Shown: piece after piece, positions 44,593-55,519 of the stretch
How the letters are laid out: every line of letters begins with the position of its first letter
Position numbering within the stretch: position 1 is the stretch's first letter
Source of the DNA: Syntrophobacterales bacterium
Lineage (GTDB): Bacteria; Desulfobacterota; Syntrophorhabdia; Syntrophorhabdales; Syntrophorhabdaceae
Direction: 5' to 3'
DNA: 64,000 bases
Assembly (NCBI GenBank): GCA_031274925.1
Contig: JAISPL010000026.1
Location: 1 to 64,000 of the forward strand
Notes under the pieces: model-generated
The model's input: the letters and a program-made list of their open reading frames with translations, nothing else
Told to the model about the DNA's origin: nothing
Database searches by the model: none
Position numbers and translations under genes: made by a program

Positions 44593-45462
44593 TTACGGTA
44601 TCACTTTATTCAAAGGATATTCCACAATTCCCTCCGCGCCCGCCCGCTTGAGATCCGGGATAATATCTCTTACCACTTTCTCGTCAATGATCACTTCCAC
44701 GGCGATCCAGTTCTCGTCCGAAAGATTTGACACGGTCGGCGTATGCAGCGAAGGGAGAATCCCGGATACCTTTTTAAGCGCCCGCCTGGGAACATTCATC
44801 TTGAGTCCCACCTTCTCCTCGGCAAGGAGCGCGCCTTTCAGCAATATCATTATATTCTCTATCTTCCTTTTTTTCCACTTGTCTTTCCATGCCTCCCGGT
44901 TGGCGATGAGCACCGTCTCAGACTCAAGGATCGTGTCCACGATTCTCAGGTTATTCGCTTTTATCGAAGCTCCTGTCTCGGTGACTTCAACGATTGCGTC
45001 AGCGAGAAGGGGCGGCTTTACTTCGGTAGCCCCCCAGGAAAACTCCACGGACGCCTCTATCCCTCTCTTCCTCAAAAATCTTTTCGTAAAGGCCACGAGT
45101 TCTGTGGCGATCTTCTTTCCCTTTAAATCCTCAATGGTCCGTATAGGCGAGTCCGCAGGCACCGCGACCACCCATTTCACGCCCCTGAACCCCACTTTGC
45201 CGTATCTCAGGCGGACAAGCTCCACCACCTTCGCGTCCTGTTCGAGCACCCAGTCATAGCCTGTGATCCCCATATCAAGGATCCCGTCCTCCACGTAGCG
45301 GGCCATCTCCTGGGCTCTGATCACGAGACCCTCCATCTCGGGGTCGTCAATCACGGGGACATACGACCTTTCGGGCAGTTTTATGGTGTATCCCGCATTT
45401 TTGAAGAGTCTGAATGTACTCTCTTGCAAGCTCCCTTTCGGAAGACCTATCTTAAGCTTCAT
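44593..45462 (-). CDS. hisG: ATP phosphoribosyltransferase, long form
   Basis: The first enzyme of histidine synthesis. Its 289 residues identify the long form, which carries a C-terminal regulatory domain for histidine feedback and does not need HisZ. The start [20 protein letters not shown], the PRPP-binding region [20 protein letters not shown] near residue 165, and the C-terminal ACT-like part ([17 protein letters not shown]) are visible. It overlaps hisD by four bases. Confidence 0.94.
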   Translation of the reverse strand: MKLKIGLPKGSLQESTFRLFKNAGYTIKLPERSYVPVIDDPEMEGLVIRAQEMARYVEDGILDMGITGYDWVLEQDAKVVELVRLRYGKVGFRGVKWVVAVPADSPIRTIEDLKGKKIATELVAFTKRFLRKRGIEASVEFSWGATEVKPPLLADAIVEVTETGASIKANNLRIVDTILESETVLIANREAWKDKWKKRKIENIMILLKGALLAEEKVGLKMNVPRRALKKVSGILPSLHTPTVSNLSDENWIAVEVIIDEKVVRDIIPDLKRAGAEGIVEYPLNKVIP

Positions 45463-46736
45463 AACAGCTCCTTTCTTGCCAGTATTGCCTCTCCATGGGC
45501 AAAGAGGCCTTCTATCCGGGCCAGCCTTGCCGCATTATCGGCAAATTGTCTTACAAACTCCTTTTCTGCTTTCACCACCGACTTTCTCTTTGTGAACGTA
45601 TCCACCGAAAGGCCCGCCGTGAACCTCCCCGCACCGCTTGTAGGCAGGACATGGTTGGTGCCTATATAATAATCGCCCAGCGCGACGGGCGTACAGGGGC
45701 CGACATAGATTATACCCGGATAGAGGAAGCGCCGTGCTTCTTCTTCGTCTCCGATGACCTCCATGTGTTCGGGCGCAATCATGTTGATTGCCTGCACCAT
45801 TTTCTCTTTGTCGCTATATTTCACGAGAAACCCGTTGTCTGCAAGGGCCTTCTCCATGACGGGCTTTCTCGGGCTGGCCGCAGAAAGTCCATCCATGGCG
45901 GAGCGGACCTGTTCAAGGTGCTCTCTTGAAGGCGAGAAGAGTCCCACCACAGCCATTTCGTCATGTTCCGCCTGGGAGAGGAGGTCCCACGCGATTACCT
46001 CGGGGGAGAAGGGCTCGGTGGCGAGGACGATAAGCTCGGAGGGGCCTGCGAGCATGTCTATGCCCACTGTTCCGTATACATCCCTCTTTGCCGCTTCCAC
46101 ATATGCGTTTCCCGGACCCACAATGACGTCGACCTTCGGTATGGAGCCCGTTCCGTATGAAAAGGCGTATATGGCCTGAGCGCCGCCGATCCTGTATACA
46201 TCGTTTATACCCAGAAGGCTGCATGCGGCGAGTATATACGGGTTTATGATCCCTTTCTTCGCGGGAGTGGCAACAAATATCTCACTCACCCCGGCAAGCT
46301 GGGCAGGCACTACGCCCATGATCACCGAAGAGGGATAAGGCGCGGTCCCGCCAGGCACATACACCATGGCCCTCTCCAGGGGAACCATTTCTTCGGTCAC
46401 GGTGAGACCTTTTCTCCTGTATATCCGCTTACGGCCTTTCTGTCCCCGGTGATAGGCCTTCACGTTTTTTATCATGCCTTTCAGCACCGCCTTGTCCGCT
46501 TCATGTATCCCGGTCTCCGCTTCATGTATCTCTTTTTCAGACACTTTGAGGGGGTGGTCTTTCTCCCACTCGTCCCATTGCCTTGAAAACTCGACAACGG
46601 CCGCTTCGCCCTTTTCCTGAATAGCATTCCTGACGTGTTCAACCGCTACTCCGACATGCGTCTTCCTCTTTTCCCTGCCCTCCAAGACGAAAGCGATGAG
46701 TCGGTCGAATTCCTGATCAAGATTCCAGATCTTCAC
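45459..46736 (-). CDS. hisD: histidinol dehydrogenase
   Basis: HisD, 425 residues, a zinc enzyme that oxidises L-histidinol to histidine in two NAD-dependent steps. Motifs: [20 protein letters not shown] near residue 125, [20 protein letters not shown] near 195, [20 protein letters not shown] near 230 with AEHDEMAVV, and the C-terminal [18 protein letters not shown] with zinc and catalytic residues near 380. Its start overlaps the murA 3' end by 20 bases. Confidence 0.95.
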   Translation of the reverse strand: MKIWNLDQEFDRLIAFVLEGREKRKTHVGVAVEHVRNAIQEKGEAAVVEFSRQWDEWEKDHPLKVSEKEIHEAETGIHEADKAVLKGMIKNVKAYHRGQKGRKRIYRRKGLTVTEEMVPLERAMVYVPGGTAPYPSSVIMGVVPAQLAGVSEIFVATPAKKGIINPYILAACSLLGINDVYRIGGAQAIYAFSYGTGSIPKVDVIVGPGNAYVEAAKRDVYGTVGIDMLAGPSELIVLATEPFSPEVIAWDLLSQAEHDEMAVVGLFSPSREHLEQVRSAMDGLSAASPRKPVMEKALADNGFLVKYSDKEKMVQAINMIAPEHMEVIGDEEEARRFLYPGIIYVGPCTPVALGDYYIGTNHVLPTSGAGRFTAGLSVDTFTKRKSVVKAEKEFVRQFADNAARLARIEGLFAHGEAILARKELL

Positions 46737-47991
46737 CCTTCCTCCTCGTTATCTTTGCGCCAAGACCGGAGAGCTTCTCCTCTATGGTTTCATATCCCCG
46801 GTCGATATGGTAAATTTCTGAAATCTCCGTGGAGCCGTAAGATGCGAGACCCGCGACAATAAGGGACGCGGACGCCCTCAGGTCCGTCGCCATTACCTGC
46901 GTTCCGGAAAGGATCTTGCCTCCCTTTACGATGGCCGTATTGCCTATCACTCTTATGTCCGCACCCATACGCCGGAGCTCCCCCGCATGCATCATCCTAT
47001 TCTCAAAGATGGTCTCGGTTATGGCGCTCACCCCGCGGGAAATGCTCATGAAAGCCATCGTCTGGGCTTGCATGTCCGTAGGGAATCCTGGATAGGGGGC
47101 CGTCTTTATATCCACGGCCAGAGGCCGCTTTTTGTTCATAGCCGCTTTTATCGTGGTCCCATGCTCACTGATCTCCATGCCCGCTTCCTTGAATTTGTCG
47201 ATTATCGCCTTCACATGATCAGGATTGCATTCCTCTATCTCAATATTTCCTCTCGTAATGCCGCACGCGGCGAGGAATGTCCCCGTCTCTATCCTGTCCG
47301 GGATTACGTCATGATCACAGGGAGTGAGCGCCTCAACCCCATTTATCCTGAGCACCTCCGTGCCGTCGCCGTCGATCCTTGCCCCCATCTTTCTGAGCAT
47401 GGCCACAAGATCAACCACCTCTGGTTCCTTGGCCGCGTTCTCAATGATTGTCTCCCCTTTGGCAAGGACAGCGGCCATGAGGATGTTCTCCGTGCCGCCC
47501 ACCGTCGTCGTTTCAAAGGTTATTCTCCCGCCCTTCATTTCTTTTGCCGTTACCTCCACGTAACCTTCTTTGATGTTGACTTCGCAGCCGAGCGTGGCAA
47601 GTCCTTTAAGGTGAAGGTCTATGGGCCGCTCCCCTATGGCGCAGCCGCCGGGATACGATACCGTTGCCTTTTTAAGCCTGCCCATAAGCGAGCCAAGAAC
47701 AAGCACGGAGGCCCTCATCTCCTTGACCAGCTCATAAGGGGCTACATGATTCTCCAATTTACGCGTATCCACTTTCAGTCGGTGAGGCTCAACCCATTTC
47801 ACCTTCGCTCCGAGAACACTCAGGAGACGGATCATGGTATCAACATCCTTAAGACGGGGGACATTCCCTATGGTATACACGCCCTTTTTCAATACAGTCG
47901 CCGCGAGAACCGGCAAAACAGCGTTCTTCGACCCGCTTATCCTTACTGCTCCTTTAAGCCTATCTCCCCCTTCAATTACAAATCTGTCCAT
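46717..47991 (-). CDS. murA: UDP-N-acetylglucosamine 1-carboxyvinyltransferase
   Basis: MurA, 424 residues, commits UDP-GlcNAc to peptidoglycan using PEP. The catalytic loop is SYPGGCAIGERPIDLH with Cys117, the residue attacked by fosfomycin. The N-terminal GSKNAVLPVLAATVL with Lys22 and the C-terminal DLRASASLIVAGLASYG are standard. It overlaps prmC by 16 bases. Placement between prmC and hisD is the deltaproteobacterial order. Confidence 0.96.
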   Translation of the reverse strand: MDRFVIEGGDRLKGAVRISGSKNAVLPVLAATVLKKGVYTIGNVPRLKDVDTMIRLLSVLGAKVKWVEPHRLKVDTRKLENHVAPYELVKEMRASVLVLGSLMGRLKKATVSYPGGCAIGERPIDLHLKGLATLGCEVNIKEGYVEVTAKEMKGGRITFETTTVGGTENILMAAVLAKGETIIENAAKEPEVVDLVAMLRKMGARIDGDGTEVLRINGVEALTPCDHDVIPDRIETGTFLAACGITRGNIEIEECNPDHVKAIIDKFKEAGMEISEHGTTIKAAMNKKRPLAVDIKTAPYPGFPTDMQAQTMAFMSISRGVSAITETIFENRMMHAGELRRMGADIRVIGNTAIVKGGKILSGTQVMATDLRASASLIVAGLASYGSTEISEIYHIDRGYETIEEKLSGLGAKITRRKGEDLES

Positions 47992-48803
47992 GACCCTCTG
48001 ACCATCCTTTCCTTTCCCGCAAGGTCCTTTTTCAGCGCCGCATTAAGCCCGCTGGATTCAAACAGTTCCGCCACTTTCTTTCCCTGCCCGTCGCCTATTT
48101 CGATAAGCACAAATCCGTGCTCGCTTAGGTGGTCAGGCAGGAGGCGGACGAATCTCCGGTATATGTCAAGCCCGTCAGGACCCCCTAAAAGGGCCGACGC
48201 CGGCTCGTATTCCTTTACATCCCTCATGAGGCCGTCCCATTCGTGTTCCGCCACATAAGGAAGGTTCGCAACAATCATGTCAAACTTCCGACCTTTCTTT
48301 ATACCGCTCATCAGGTCCGAGCAGAGGAATGTGAGCCTCTCCGCCATACCTGAATCCCGCCCGTTCTTTTGCGCCACGTCAAGGGCGCCCGGCGAGATAT
48401 CCACGCAGAGCACACTCCTCAAGGAGAGCCGTGCAATAGTGTTCCCGACAACACCAGAGCCTGTTCCCATGTCCATGACGGACCGCAGGTCATTCCGTTT
48501 TTCGAGAATCGCTAAGGCCTCCTCCACGAGAAGCTCTGTTTCCGGCCTGGGGATCAACACTCTGCCGTCCACGAAAAACGAGTGAGAGAAAAATTCTTTC
48601 TCTCTTGTGATGTAGGCAAGGGGCTTTCCCGCTTCCCTCTCTCTCACGAGGGTTGTTATGGTACGTGCCGCCTCGTCTCCGATCTCATTGTCGAGACTGA
48701 CCAGAATCTTTTCTTTTTTGATGGAAAGGGCAAAAGAGAGGATAGGGAGAACATCTGCCCCCTTCATTGCTCCCGCCTCTGACATGATGTCTCGGATACG
48801 CAA
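47976..48803 (-). CDS. prmC: peptide chain release factor glutamine methyltransferase
   Basis: PrmC (HemK), 275 residues, methylates the Gln of the GGQ motif of release factors RF1 and RF2. The N-terminal helical domain is followed by motif I VMDMGTGSGVVGNTIAR near residue 115 and the catalytic motif IVANLPYVAEHEWDG near 180. The classical motif is NPPY; here it is NLPY, a variant that preserves the Asn and Tyr. The substrate, RF1, is encoded directly upstream, with a gap of five bases. Confidence 0.93.
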   Translation of the reverse strand: MRIRDIMSEAGAMKGADVLPILSFALSIKKEKILVSLDNEIGDEAARTITTLVREREAGKPLAYITREKEFFSHSFFVDGRVLIPRPETELLVEEALAILEKRNDLRSVMDMGTGSGVVGNTIARLSLRSVLCVDISPGALDVAQKNGRDSGMAERLTFLCSDLMSGIKKGRKFDMIVANLPYVAEHEWDGLMRDVKEYEPASALLGGPDGLDIYRRFVRLLPDHLSEHGFVLIEIGDGQGKKVAELFESSGLNAALKKDLAGKERMVRGSWTDL

Positions 48804-48808
48804 CGATT

Positions 48809-49873
48809 TTACCCTTTGTTCATGGTTTCCGATCTGAAGTGGGCCGTCAGGGGGGCGATGATCCCATCCAGGTCACCGTCCATGACGTCTTGAAGCTTGT
48901 ACAGCGTGAGACCGATTCTGTGGTCCGTGACCCTGCCCTGGGGAAAGTTGTATGTTCTTATTCGTTCGCTTCTGTCGCCGCTGCCTACCTGCTTCCTCCG
49001 CTCCTCGGATATTTCCTGCTCTTTTTCGCTCTCAAATTTCTCTTTGAGCCGCGCCCGCAGCACCCTTATGGCCTTCGCCTTGTTTTTGTGCTGTGACTTC
49101 TCGTCTTGGCAGGTAACCACGATACCCGTGGGCAGGTGCGTGATCCTCACTGCGGAATCGGTAGTGTTCACATGCTGGCCTCCGGGTCCGCTTGATCTGA
49201 ATACGTCGATTCGGAGCTCCTCGGGGCTTATGTTCACCTCAAGTTCTTCGGGTTCTGCAAGGACCGCCACGGTCACCGTGGAAGTATGGATGCGGCCCTG
49301 CGCTTCCGTGAGGGGTACCCTCTGAACCCTGTGAACCCCGCTTTCGTACTGGAGCAGGTTGTAGGCGTCCTTATTCTCAATCGCCAGTATCGCTTCTTTC
49401 AAGCCCCCCAGGTCTGATGTGCTCGCCTCCATAAGCTCCGTCTTCCAGCGGTTCTTTTCCGCATGCTTCAGGTACATGGCAAGGAGGTCTCTCGCGAAAA
49501 GAGCGGCTTCTCCGCCTCCGGTGCCCGCCCTGATCTCAAGGAACATGCTCCTCGCGGTCGTTTCATGTTTGCTGAGCAATTTATCGGTGAGCAGGGCTGC
49601 GAACCTCTCCGTCTCCTTCTCCAGGAGCGCTACCTCTTCCCTGGCCAGGTCTTTGAGGTCCTCATCCGTCTCGGACCGGACCATCTCCGCGACTTTTTCC
49701 GCCTCTTCCTTCTGCTTCCTCCAGTTCCTGTAAAGATCTACAACCTCTTTGATCTCGGTCCGCTCCTTGGCGAGCAGCTTAAAAGTCTCCATATTGGAGA
49801 GGGACTCGGGCTTGGCCATCTCTTCCTCAATCTCCCGGTACCGCTTCTCCGTCTCTTCCAGTCTTTCAAACAT
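48809..49873 (-). CDS. prfA: peptide chain release factor 1
   Basis: RF1, 354 residues, recognises UAA and UAG stop codons and triggers peptidyl-tRNA hydrolysis. The GGQ loop is in [20 protein letters not shown] near residue 230, and the codon-recognition region lies around [20 protein letters not shown] to [20 protein letters not shown] (residues 150-195). RF1 rather than RF2 follows from the length, the absence of a frameshift site and the neighbouring prmC. The ATG overlaps the rpmE stop by one base. Confidence 0.96.
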   Translation of the reverse strand: MFERLEETEKRYREIEEEMAKPESLSNMETFKLLAKERTEIKEVVDLYRNWRKQKEEAEKVAEMVRSETDEDLKDLAREEVALLEKETERFAALLTDKLLSKHETTARSMFLEIRAGTGGGEAALFARDLLAMYLKHAEKNRWKTELMEASTSDLGGLKEAILAIENKDAYNLLQYESGVHRVQRVPLTEAQGRIHTSTVTVAVLAEPEELEVNISPEELRIDVFRSSGPGGQHVNTTDSAVRITHLPTGIVVTCQDEKSQHKNKAKAIRVLRARLKEKFESEKEQEISEERRKQVGSGDRSERIRTYNFPQGRVTDHRIGLTLYKLQDVMDGDLDGIIAPLTAHFRSETMNKG

Positions 49874-50082
49874 TATTTTTCAATCTTCTTGCCGTACCTT
49901 CTCTCGAATTTCTCCACCTGTCCCGCGGAGTCAATCCTCTTCTCCTTCCCGGTGAAGATTGGGTGGCACTTCGCACAGATTTCCACGGTAATCTTTTCCT
50001 TCACGGACAGGGTTTCGAAGGTATGGCCGCACGCGCATTTGACTGTGGCTGTCTTCAGGTTGGGGTGTATTGCTTTTTTCAT
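49873..50082 (-). CDS. rpmE: 50S ribosomal protein L31, zinc-binding form
   Basis: A 69-residue L31. The four zinc-type cysteines are in KCACGHTF (16, 18) and ICAKCHPIF (36, 39), so this is the C+ form. It starts [16 protein letters not shown] and ends in the usual basic FERRYGKK. It sits between rho and prfA, its classical place. Zinc limitation could favour a zinc-free L31 paralogue, none of which is seen here. Confidence 0.95.
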   Translation of the reverse strand: MKKAIHPNLKTATVKCACGHTFETLSVKEKITVEICAKCHPIFTGKEKRIDSAGQVEKFERRYGKKIEK

Positions 50083-50084
50083 GG

Positions 50085-51338
50085 TTATCCTCCTTTGCTC
50101 ATTGAATATAAGAAATCTTTATTCGAATCGGTGTCGGTCAGTTTCTCAAGGAGAAACTCCATGGCCTCCACCTGGTTCATAGGCTGAAGCACTTTCCTTA
50201 AAAGCCATATCCTCGACAGGTCGCCGTTGTCGAGGAGAAGTTCTTCTTTTCTGGTTCCCGATTTGTTTATGTCGATGGCCGGGAATACCCTCTTCTCGGC
50301 AAGCTTCCGGTCGAGGTAGATCTCCATGTTTCCCGTGCCCTTGAACTCTTCAAAGATGACCTCGTCCATCCTGCTGCCCGTATCTATGAGAGCTGTGGCA
50401 ACGATGGTCAGGCTCCCCCCCTCTTCAATGTTCTTGGCGGCCCCGAAGAATCGTCTCGGCTTCTGCATGGCGGACGCGTCGATACCGCCTGACAGAATCT
50501 TGCCGCTTGATGGCACCACAGTATTGTAAGCCCTCGCGAGCCTCGTAATGCTGTCGAGGAGGATGACCACATCTTTTTTGTGCTCCACGAGCCTCTTGGC
50601 TTTCTCTATCACTATCTCCGCCACCTGCACGTGTCTTGTGGCCGGCTCGTCAAAGGTGGAGCTTATCACCTCTCCGTTTACGGACCTGATCATGTCCGTA
50701 ACCTCCTCCGGCCTTTCATCAATGAGCAGGACGATCAGATGAACCTCCTTGTGGTTTCTCGTTATACTGTTTGCGATGGACTGAAGGAGCATTGTCTTGC
50801 CCGTTCTGGGAGGCGCGACGATCAAGCCTCTCTGGCCTTTGCCGATGGGGGTGAAGAGATCCATGACCCTTGTGGAAAGGCCGTCTGTCTTTGTCTCCAG
50901 GCGGAGTCTTTCGTCGGGATAAAGAGGGGTGAGATTGTCGAATATTATCTTGTCTTTGGCCACGCTCGGGTCATCAAAGTTGATCGTTTCCACCTTGAGA
51001 AGGGCGAAGTATTTTTCGTTATCTTTGGGGGGCCTTATCTGACCCGAGGTCGTATCCCCTGTCCTAAGGCCAAACCTCTTTATTTGCGACGGCGATATAT
51101 AAATGTCGTCAGGACCCGGAAGGTAGTTAGAGTCTGTTGATCTTAAAAAACCGAATCCTTCAGAAAGGACTTCGAGCACCCCCTCTCCGTAAACCGACTC
51201 ATTTTTGTCGACGAAGGCCTGGAGTATCGCGAATATGAGCTCCTGTTTTCGTAAACCAGCAGCATTATCTATATTCATCTCCTTCGCCATATGGGTCAGT
51301 TCCCCGATTTTCTTCTTCTTTAATTCATTAAGGTGCAT
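50085..51338 (-). CDS. rho: transcription termination factor Rho
   Basis: Rho, a hexameric RNA helicase that ends transcripts. I start at the ATG at 51338 ([20 protein letters not shown]), six codons inside the longest frame. The N-terminal helix bundle is followed by the cold-shock RNA-binding domain ([20 protein letters not shown]), then Walker [15 protein letters not shown] near residue 175, Walker [17 protein letters not shown] near 260, and the R-loop [20 protein letters not shown]. Full length at about 417 residues. It is separated from rpmE by two bases. Confidence 0.96.
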   Translation of the reverse strand: MHLNELKKKKIGELTHMAKEMNIDNAAGLRKQELIFAILQAFVDKNESVYGEGVLEVLSEGFGFLRSTDSNYLPGPDDIYISPSQIKRFGLRTGDTTSGQIRPPKDNEKYFALLKVETINFDDPSVAKDKIIFDNLTPLYPDERLRLETKTDGLSTRVMDLFTPIGKGQRGLIVAPPRTGKTMLLQSIANSITRNHKEVHLIVLLIDERPEEVTDMIRSVNGEVISSTFDEPATRHVQVAEIVIEKAKRLVEHKKDVVILLDSITRLARAYNTVVPSSGKILSGGIDASAMQKPRRFFGAAKNIEEGGSLTIVATALIDTGSRMDEVIFEEFKGTGNMEIYLDRKLAEKRVFPAIDINKSGTRKEELLLDNGDLSRIWLLRKVLQPMNQVEAMEFLLEKLTDTDSNKDFLYSMSKGG

Positions 51339-51940
51339 GTATCCTCTACCTCCCATATTTTTATCTGTTCCAAGAGAAAGTTCGTCTCGCCTATAAGGTC
51401 TTGTTCCGTCCCGTTGTTATTTACAATATGATCAGCCATTTTCTCTTTTTCTGACAAGGGCATCTGGTTTGATATCCTTCTCTCCGCGTCCTCGCTTATC
51501 ATTCCCCTAAGGAGAAGTCTTTTCCTTATGGTCTCCATGTTCGCCGATATCACCACGGTCTTTGTCAGTTCTTTATTCATCCCTTTTTCAAAAATCAAGG
51601 GTCCGTCAATGATGACGGCTCTTGCGCCCTTTTCCTTTTCCCATGCAAGCCGCCGGGCCAGTTCGCCAAGGATCCGGGGATGGGCTATTTTTTCAAGCAT
51701 GGCAAGACGCTCCCGGTCCTGAAAAACCAGCGTTTTCATCCTGTTCACGTCAATTGATCCGTCGTCTCTTATGAACTCTTCGCCGAAGACTCTCCTGATA
51801 TCTTCCTTTACCTCGGAGCTGCCGGAAACTTCCTTTGCGATATGATCAAGATCAATTACCTGGTAGCCTGCTTCCCGTAACATCCGTGATACCGTACTCT
51901 TGCCGCTCCCTATGATGCCTGTAATACCGACTGTAATCAT
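51320..51940 (-). CDS. coaE: dephospho-CoA kinase
   Basis: CoaE, 206 residues, phosphorylates the ribose of dephospho-CoA in the last step of CoA synthesis. The P-loop is [17 protein letters not shown] at the N-terminus, followed by [11 protein letters not shown] near residue 30, and [16 protein letters not shown] near 110. [20 protein letters not shown] is the lid and adenine region. It overlaps gyrB by four bases and rho by 19 to 37 depending on the rho start. Confidence 0.94.
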   Translation of the reverse strand: MITVGITGIIGSGKSTVSRMLREAGYQVIDLDHIAKEVSGSSEVKEDIRRVFGEEFIRDDGSIDVNRMKTLVFQDRERLAMLEKIAHPRILGELARRLAWEKEKGARAVIIDGPLIFEKGMNKELTKTVVISANMETIRKRLLLRGMISEDAERRISNQMPLSEKEKMADHIVNNNGTEQDLIGETNFLLEQIKIWEVEDTCTLMN

Positions 51941-54294
51941 ATGTCGAGGTTTCTGACATTCAAGGCGTTTCCCTCGATAAAAAGCCTTCTCGTCTCGATA
52001 TTATTGCCCATAAGAACGGTAAACACCTGATCCGCTTCCACTGCGTCTTCAATGGAAACCTTGAGAAGGGTTCTTCTTTCCGGATCCATGGTGGTCATCC
52101 AAAGCTGCTCGGGGTTCATCTCTCCTAAGCCTTTGTATCTCTGGATGTTAATTCCTTCCTTCCCCACGCTGTTTATAAAGCCAAGAAGACCTTCGGCGTT
52201 GGAAAACACCTTTTCCGCCGCCCCGTTTACCACCCGTACCGCCCCTTCGTAAAAGGGTTTCGCCTGTGTATACTCCTTATATGCGGCCAAATAATCACCC
52301 TGACTGCACATCTCGTAATCAATTAGAGTGGTCGTTTTTCTCGAGAGGTCCTTCACCAGAAGAGAGAAAAGACTGTGTTCCCTGTCCTTGGTCAGCGTCG
52401 TCTCGAAACCTTCCTTTTCTACATATTCCTTTACTGCGGTCAGTCTGTCCGGTTCCTCAAAGTCCTCTCTCCTTGAAATACCTGCCCCAAAAAGGCCCAT
52501 GATTACAATCCTGTCGGTGCCGGCAATGTTCAAATCCCGCACATACCGCTCTACGCCTCTCATTTTCTCCACACCGCTCTTAAGAGTTTCACCTTCCACC
52601 TTTTCTTCGCCAAGATAACATTGTATCTTGTCCATGCCCCTGGTCATGATGTGCCGCTCAAAATCCTCCTCATCCTTCGCATATATTTCTTTTGAGCCAT
52701 GTTTTATCTTGTAGAGCGGCGGCTGGGCTATATAGACATATCCATTCATGAGAAGGTCTGGCATTTTCCGGTAAAAAAGTGTGAGGAGGAGTGTCCTGAT
52801 GTGGGAACCATCCACATCGGCGTCAGTCATAATTATTACCTTGTGATATCTCAGCTTTTCTATGCTGTCCGTGGTTATCCCCAAGGCCAGATAGATTGCT
52901 CTGATCTCCTGGTTTGTGAGTACTTTTTCCTGCCTCGATTTTTCCACATTCAATATCTTACCCCGAAGCGGCAGAATTGCCTGGGTCGCCCGGTTTCTTC
53001 CCTGTTTTGCAGAACCTCCCGCCGAATCTCCCTCAACGATATAAATCTCGCAAAGGTTCGGGTCGTTCTCCTGACAATCGGCGAGCTTTCCTGGCAGTAT
53101 CCCGCTTTCCAGAAGACTTTTCGTCTTTACAAGCTCTTTTGCTTTCTTTGCTGCCTCCCTCGCCTTTTTTGCCTCCATCGCCTTAGTAATAATCGCTTTG
53201 GCAATATCCTGATGGAGCTCAAAATATTCAGTAAATCTTTCATTGAGAACAGACTCCACGAGACCCTTAATCTCACTGTTCCCGAGCTTCGCTTTCGTCT
53301 GACCCTCAAACTGGGGATTTGCTATCTTGATGCTCACGACGGTGACCATACCCTCTTTTATGTCATCGCCTGATACGTTCTCTTTTACTTTTATAGTTGG
53401 ACTTGACTGGATAAAATTGTTGATGCTCCTCGTAAATGCCGCCCTGAATCCCGCCACATGGGTACCGCCTTCCTGGGTGTTTACATTATTTACGAAGCTG
53501 TATATATTTTCATTATATCCATCGTTATATTGGACTGCCACCTCGATAAAGTCGAGAGGCTGCCTTTCGCTGATCACATATACGGGCTCCTCGAAAAGGG
53601 CGGTTTTGTTTGTATTCAGATATTTTACAAAGGCCTTTACGCCGCCTTCATGTTTAAATTCCTGCCGTTTACCCTTCTTTTCATCGGTTACAACGATATG
53701 GATACCGTTATTAAGGAAAGATATTTCCCTCATCCTGTGAGCTATGATGTCATAACTTATCTCTGAAGTCTCAAAGAGATTTTCATCAGGTTTAAACTTT
53801 ACTTTCGTACCCGTCTTTTCTGTATCGCCGATAATCTTGAGTTCCGCTGTTTTATTCCCCCCTTCATATCGCTGGAAGTAGACCTTCCCATCCCTTCGGA
53901 CTTCTACCTCAAGATACTCGGAAAGAGCATTTACCACGGAAAGACCAACACCGTGGAGCCCGGCAGAATAGCGATAGGTATCCTTATCAAACTTACCGCC
54001 AGCGTGAAGTTTCGTAAGTACCACTTCCAGGGCCGGTATTCCTTCTTCGGCGTGAATAGCCACAGGAATACCTCTTCCGTTATCTTCACATGTAATACTG
54101 TTATCGCGATGAATAATAACCTGTATCTTGTTGCAGTATCCTTCAAGCGCCTCGTCTACACTGTTATCCACAAGCTCATACACAAGATGGTGAAGTCCCT
54201 CAACACCCGTATTTCCTATATACATGGAAGGTACTTTTCTGACTGCGTCAAGACCTCCCAATATTTTTATATTTTCCGCTCCGTATTCTCTCAT
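51937..54294 (-). CDS. gyrB: DNA gyrase subunit B
   Basis: GyrB, 785 residues, the ATPase half of gyrase that introduces negative supercoils. GHKL ATPase motifs: YELVDNSVDEALEGYCN near residue 40, TCEDNGRGIPVAIH near 73, and GLHGVGLSVVNALSEYL near 115. The TOPRIM motif EIYIVEGDSAGGSAKQGRNR lies near 415 and PLRGKILNVEK follows; DADVDGSHIRTLLL binds metal. It lacks the long insertion of enterobacterial GyrB. gyrA is not adjacent; coaE follows directly, an unusual neighbour. It starts 17 bases after dnaN, with no recF between. Confidence 0.97.
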   Translation of the reverse strand: MREYGAENIKILGGLDAVRKVPSMYIGNTGVEGLHHLVYELVDNSVDEALEGYCNKIQVIIHRDNSITCEDNGRGIPVAIHAEEGIPALEVVLTKLHAGGKFDKDTYRYSAGLHGVGLSVVNALSEYLEVEVRRDGKVYFQRYEGGNKTAELKIIGDTEKTGTKVKFKPDENLFETSEISYDIIAHRMREISFLNNGIHIVVTDEKKGKRQEFKHEGGVKAFVKYLNTNKTALFEEPVYVISERQPLDFIEVAVQYNDGYNENIYSFVNNVNTQEGGTHVAGFRAAFTRSINNFIQSSPTIKVKENVSGDDIKEGMVTVVSIKIANPQFEGQTKAKLGNSEIKGLVESVLNERFTEYFELHQDIAKAIITKAMEAKKAREAAKKAKELVKTKSLLESGILPGKLADCQENDPNLCEIYIVEGDSAGGSAKQGRNRATQAILPLRGKILNVEKSRQEKVLTNQEIRAIYLALGITTDSIEKLRYHKVIIMTDADVDGSHIRTLLLTLFYRKMPDLLMNGYVYIAQPPLYKIKHGSKEIYAKDEEDFERHIMTRGMDKIQCYLGEEKVEGETLKSGVEKMRGVERYVRDLNIAGTDRIVIMGLFGAGISRREDFEEPDRLTAVKEYVEKEGFETTLTKDREHSLFSLLVKDLSRKTTTLIDYEMCSQGDYLAAYKEYTQAKPFYEGAVRVVNGAAEKVFSNAEGLLGFINSVGKEGINIQRYKGLGEMNPEQLWMTTMDPERRTLLKVSIEDAVEADQVFTVLMGNNIETRRLFIEGNALNVRNLDI

Positions 54295-54311
54295 TTCCTA
54301 ATTCCTTTTTT

Positions 54312-55400
54312 TTACACTCTGATTGGCATCACGATATTTTTATAATACTCTGCTCCATTTTCCTCCTCAAAGAGAACGGCGCCGTATGTGGGTGGTACTT
54401 TCACAATAATTTTCTTCCCTTCAATATGGGATACTATATCAAGGATAAACCTCACGTTAAAATTGAGGCTCATTGTTTCCCCTTCATAGATAATATTGAT
54501 CATTTCCCTGGCATGACCTATGTCCGATTCTGCCTCTATCTCCATACAACCCGCCGAGAGCGTGATTTTAACTGGTTCTGACCGCCCCATAATTGACGAG
54601 ACGCGCCTTAAACCCCTTAAAAAATATTCCTTTTTAACAACTGCTGTGTTCTCACTCTGTTGTGGTATGACATTATCATAATCGGGAAAATTCCCCTCAA
54701 TAATCCTCGACACTACCGTAGCCTTGTCAGTGCTGAACTGAATATGCTTGTCGTCGATGGATAATTTCACATTATCATCGTCGCCTATAATCCTCTCAAT
54801 TTCCGACATAGACCGTTTCGGAATGGTAATCCCCTTAAACAACTTGATATTTTCTATATCCTTCTGATACAGGGCCATCCTAAAACCATCCGTACCAACC
54901 ACGACTATTTTTCCTTCATTTCCCTTTATGTGCATTCCTGTAAGTATATATCTCGTCTCGTCATTCGAAATGGCAAAATTTACCTTTTCCACTATCTCGC
55001 GAAGAACCCCTCCGTTTAGACTGAATTCCTCAAATCCCTTAATTTCCCTCACTTCAGGAAATTCATCAGGCTCCTGAAGACTTAAAACTATCTCCGTCTG
55101 TTTCTGCCTGATTGTCAAGGTATTCTCTTTTATTTCGAGATTTATCTCGCCATTATCCATCTCTTTCAGTATCTCGAGGAATTTTTTCCCGTGGACTACT
55201 ATTTTCTTTTCCTCATCCGTTTTGTAATCAATATGGCTTATGGCGCTTAGTTCAAGGTCAGTGGAATATATGGTAGTTTTCTCTCTTCCAAAAGATATCA
55301 AAATATTAGAGAGTATGGGCATGAGAGATCTTTTCTCTGTAATTCCTACTAATTTTGATATTGGAGCGGAAATAAGATTTTTATCTATGATTATATTCAT
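54312..55400 (-). CDS. dnaN: DNA polymerase III beta clamp
   Basis: DnaN, 362 residues, three clamp domains forming the sliding clamp on DNA. It starts MNIIIDKNLISAPISKLVGI and ends with the conserved peptide-pocket segment EYYKNIVMPIRV. YILTGMHIKGNEGKIVVVGT and TDGFRMALYQKDIE lie near residue 150. It is separated from dnaA by 119 bases and from gyrB by 17. The usual recF gene is missing at this place. Confidence 0.95.
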   Translation of the reverse strand: MNIIIDKNLISAPISKLVGITEKRSLMPILSNILISFGREKTTIYSTDLELSAISHIDYKTDEEKKIVVHGKKFLEILKEMDNGEINLEIKENTLTIRQKQTEIVLSLQEPDEFPEVREIKGFEEFSLNGGVLREIVEKVNFAISNDETRYILTGMHIKGNEGKIVVVGTDGFRMALYQKDIENIKLFKGITIPKRSMSEIERIIGDDDNVKLSIDDKHIQFSTDKATVVSRIIEGNFPDYDNVIPQQSENTAVVKKEYFLRGLRRVSSIMGRSEPVKITLSAGCMEIEAESDIGHAREMINIIYEGETMSLNFNVRFILDIVSHIEGKKIIVKVPPTYGAVLFEEENGAEYYKNIVMPIRV

Positions 55401-55519
55401 ATAAACCTCACATCATAATAATAGTTTGGTGTTGATTTGTTAAAAAGTATCAAAGCTCCAGTAAATCTAAATAGATCCAGATAAAAATACTGCAATAAGG
55501 TTGTGGAACGTTTGTAAAT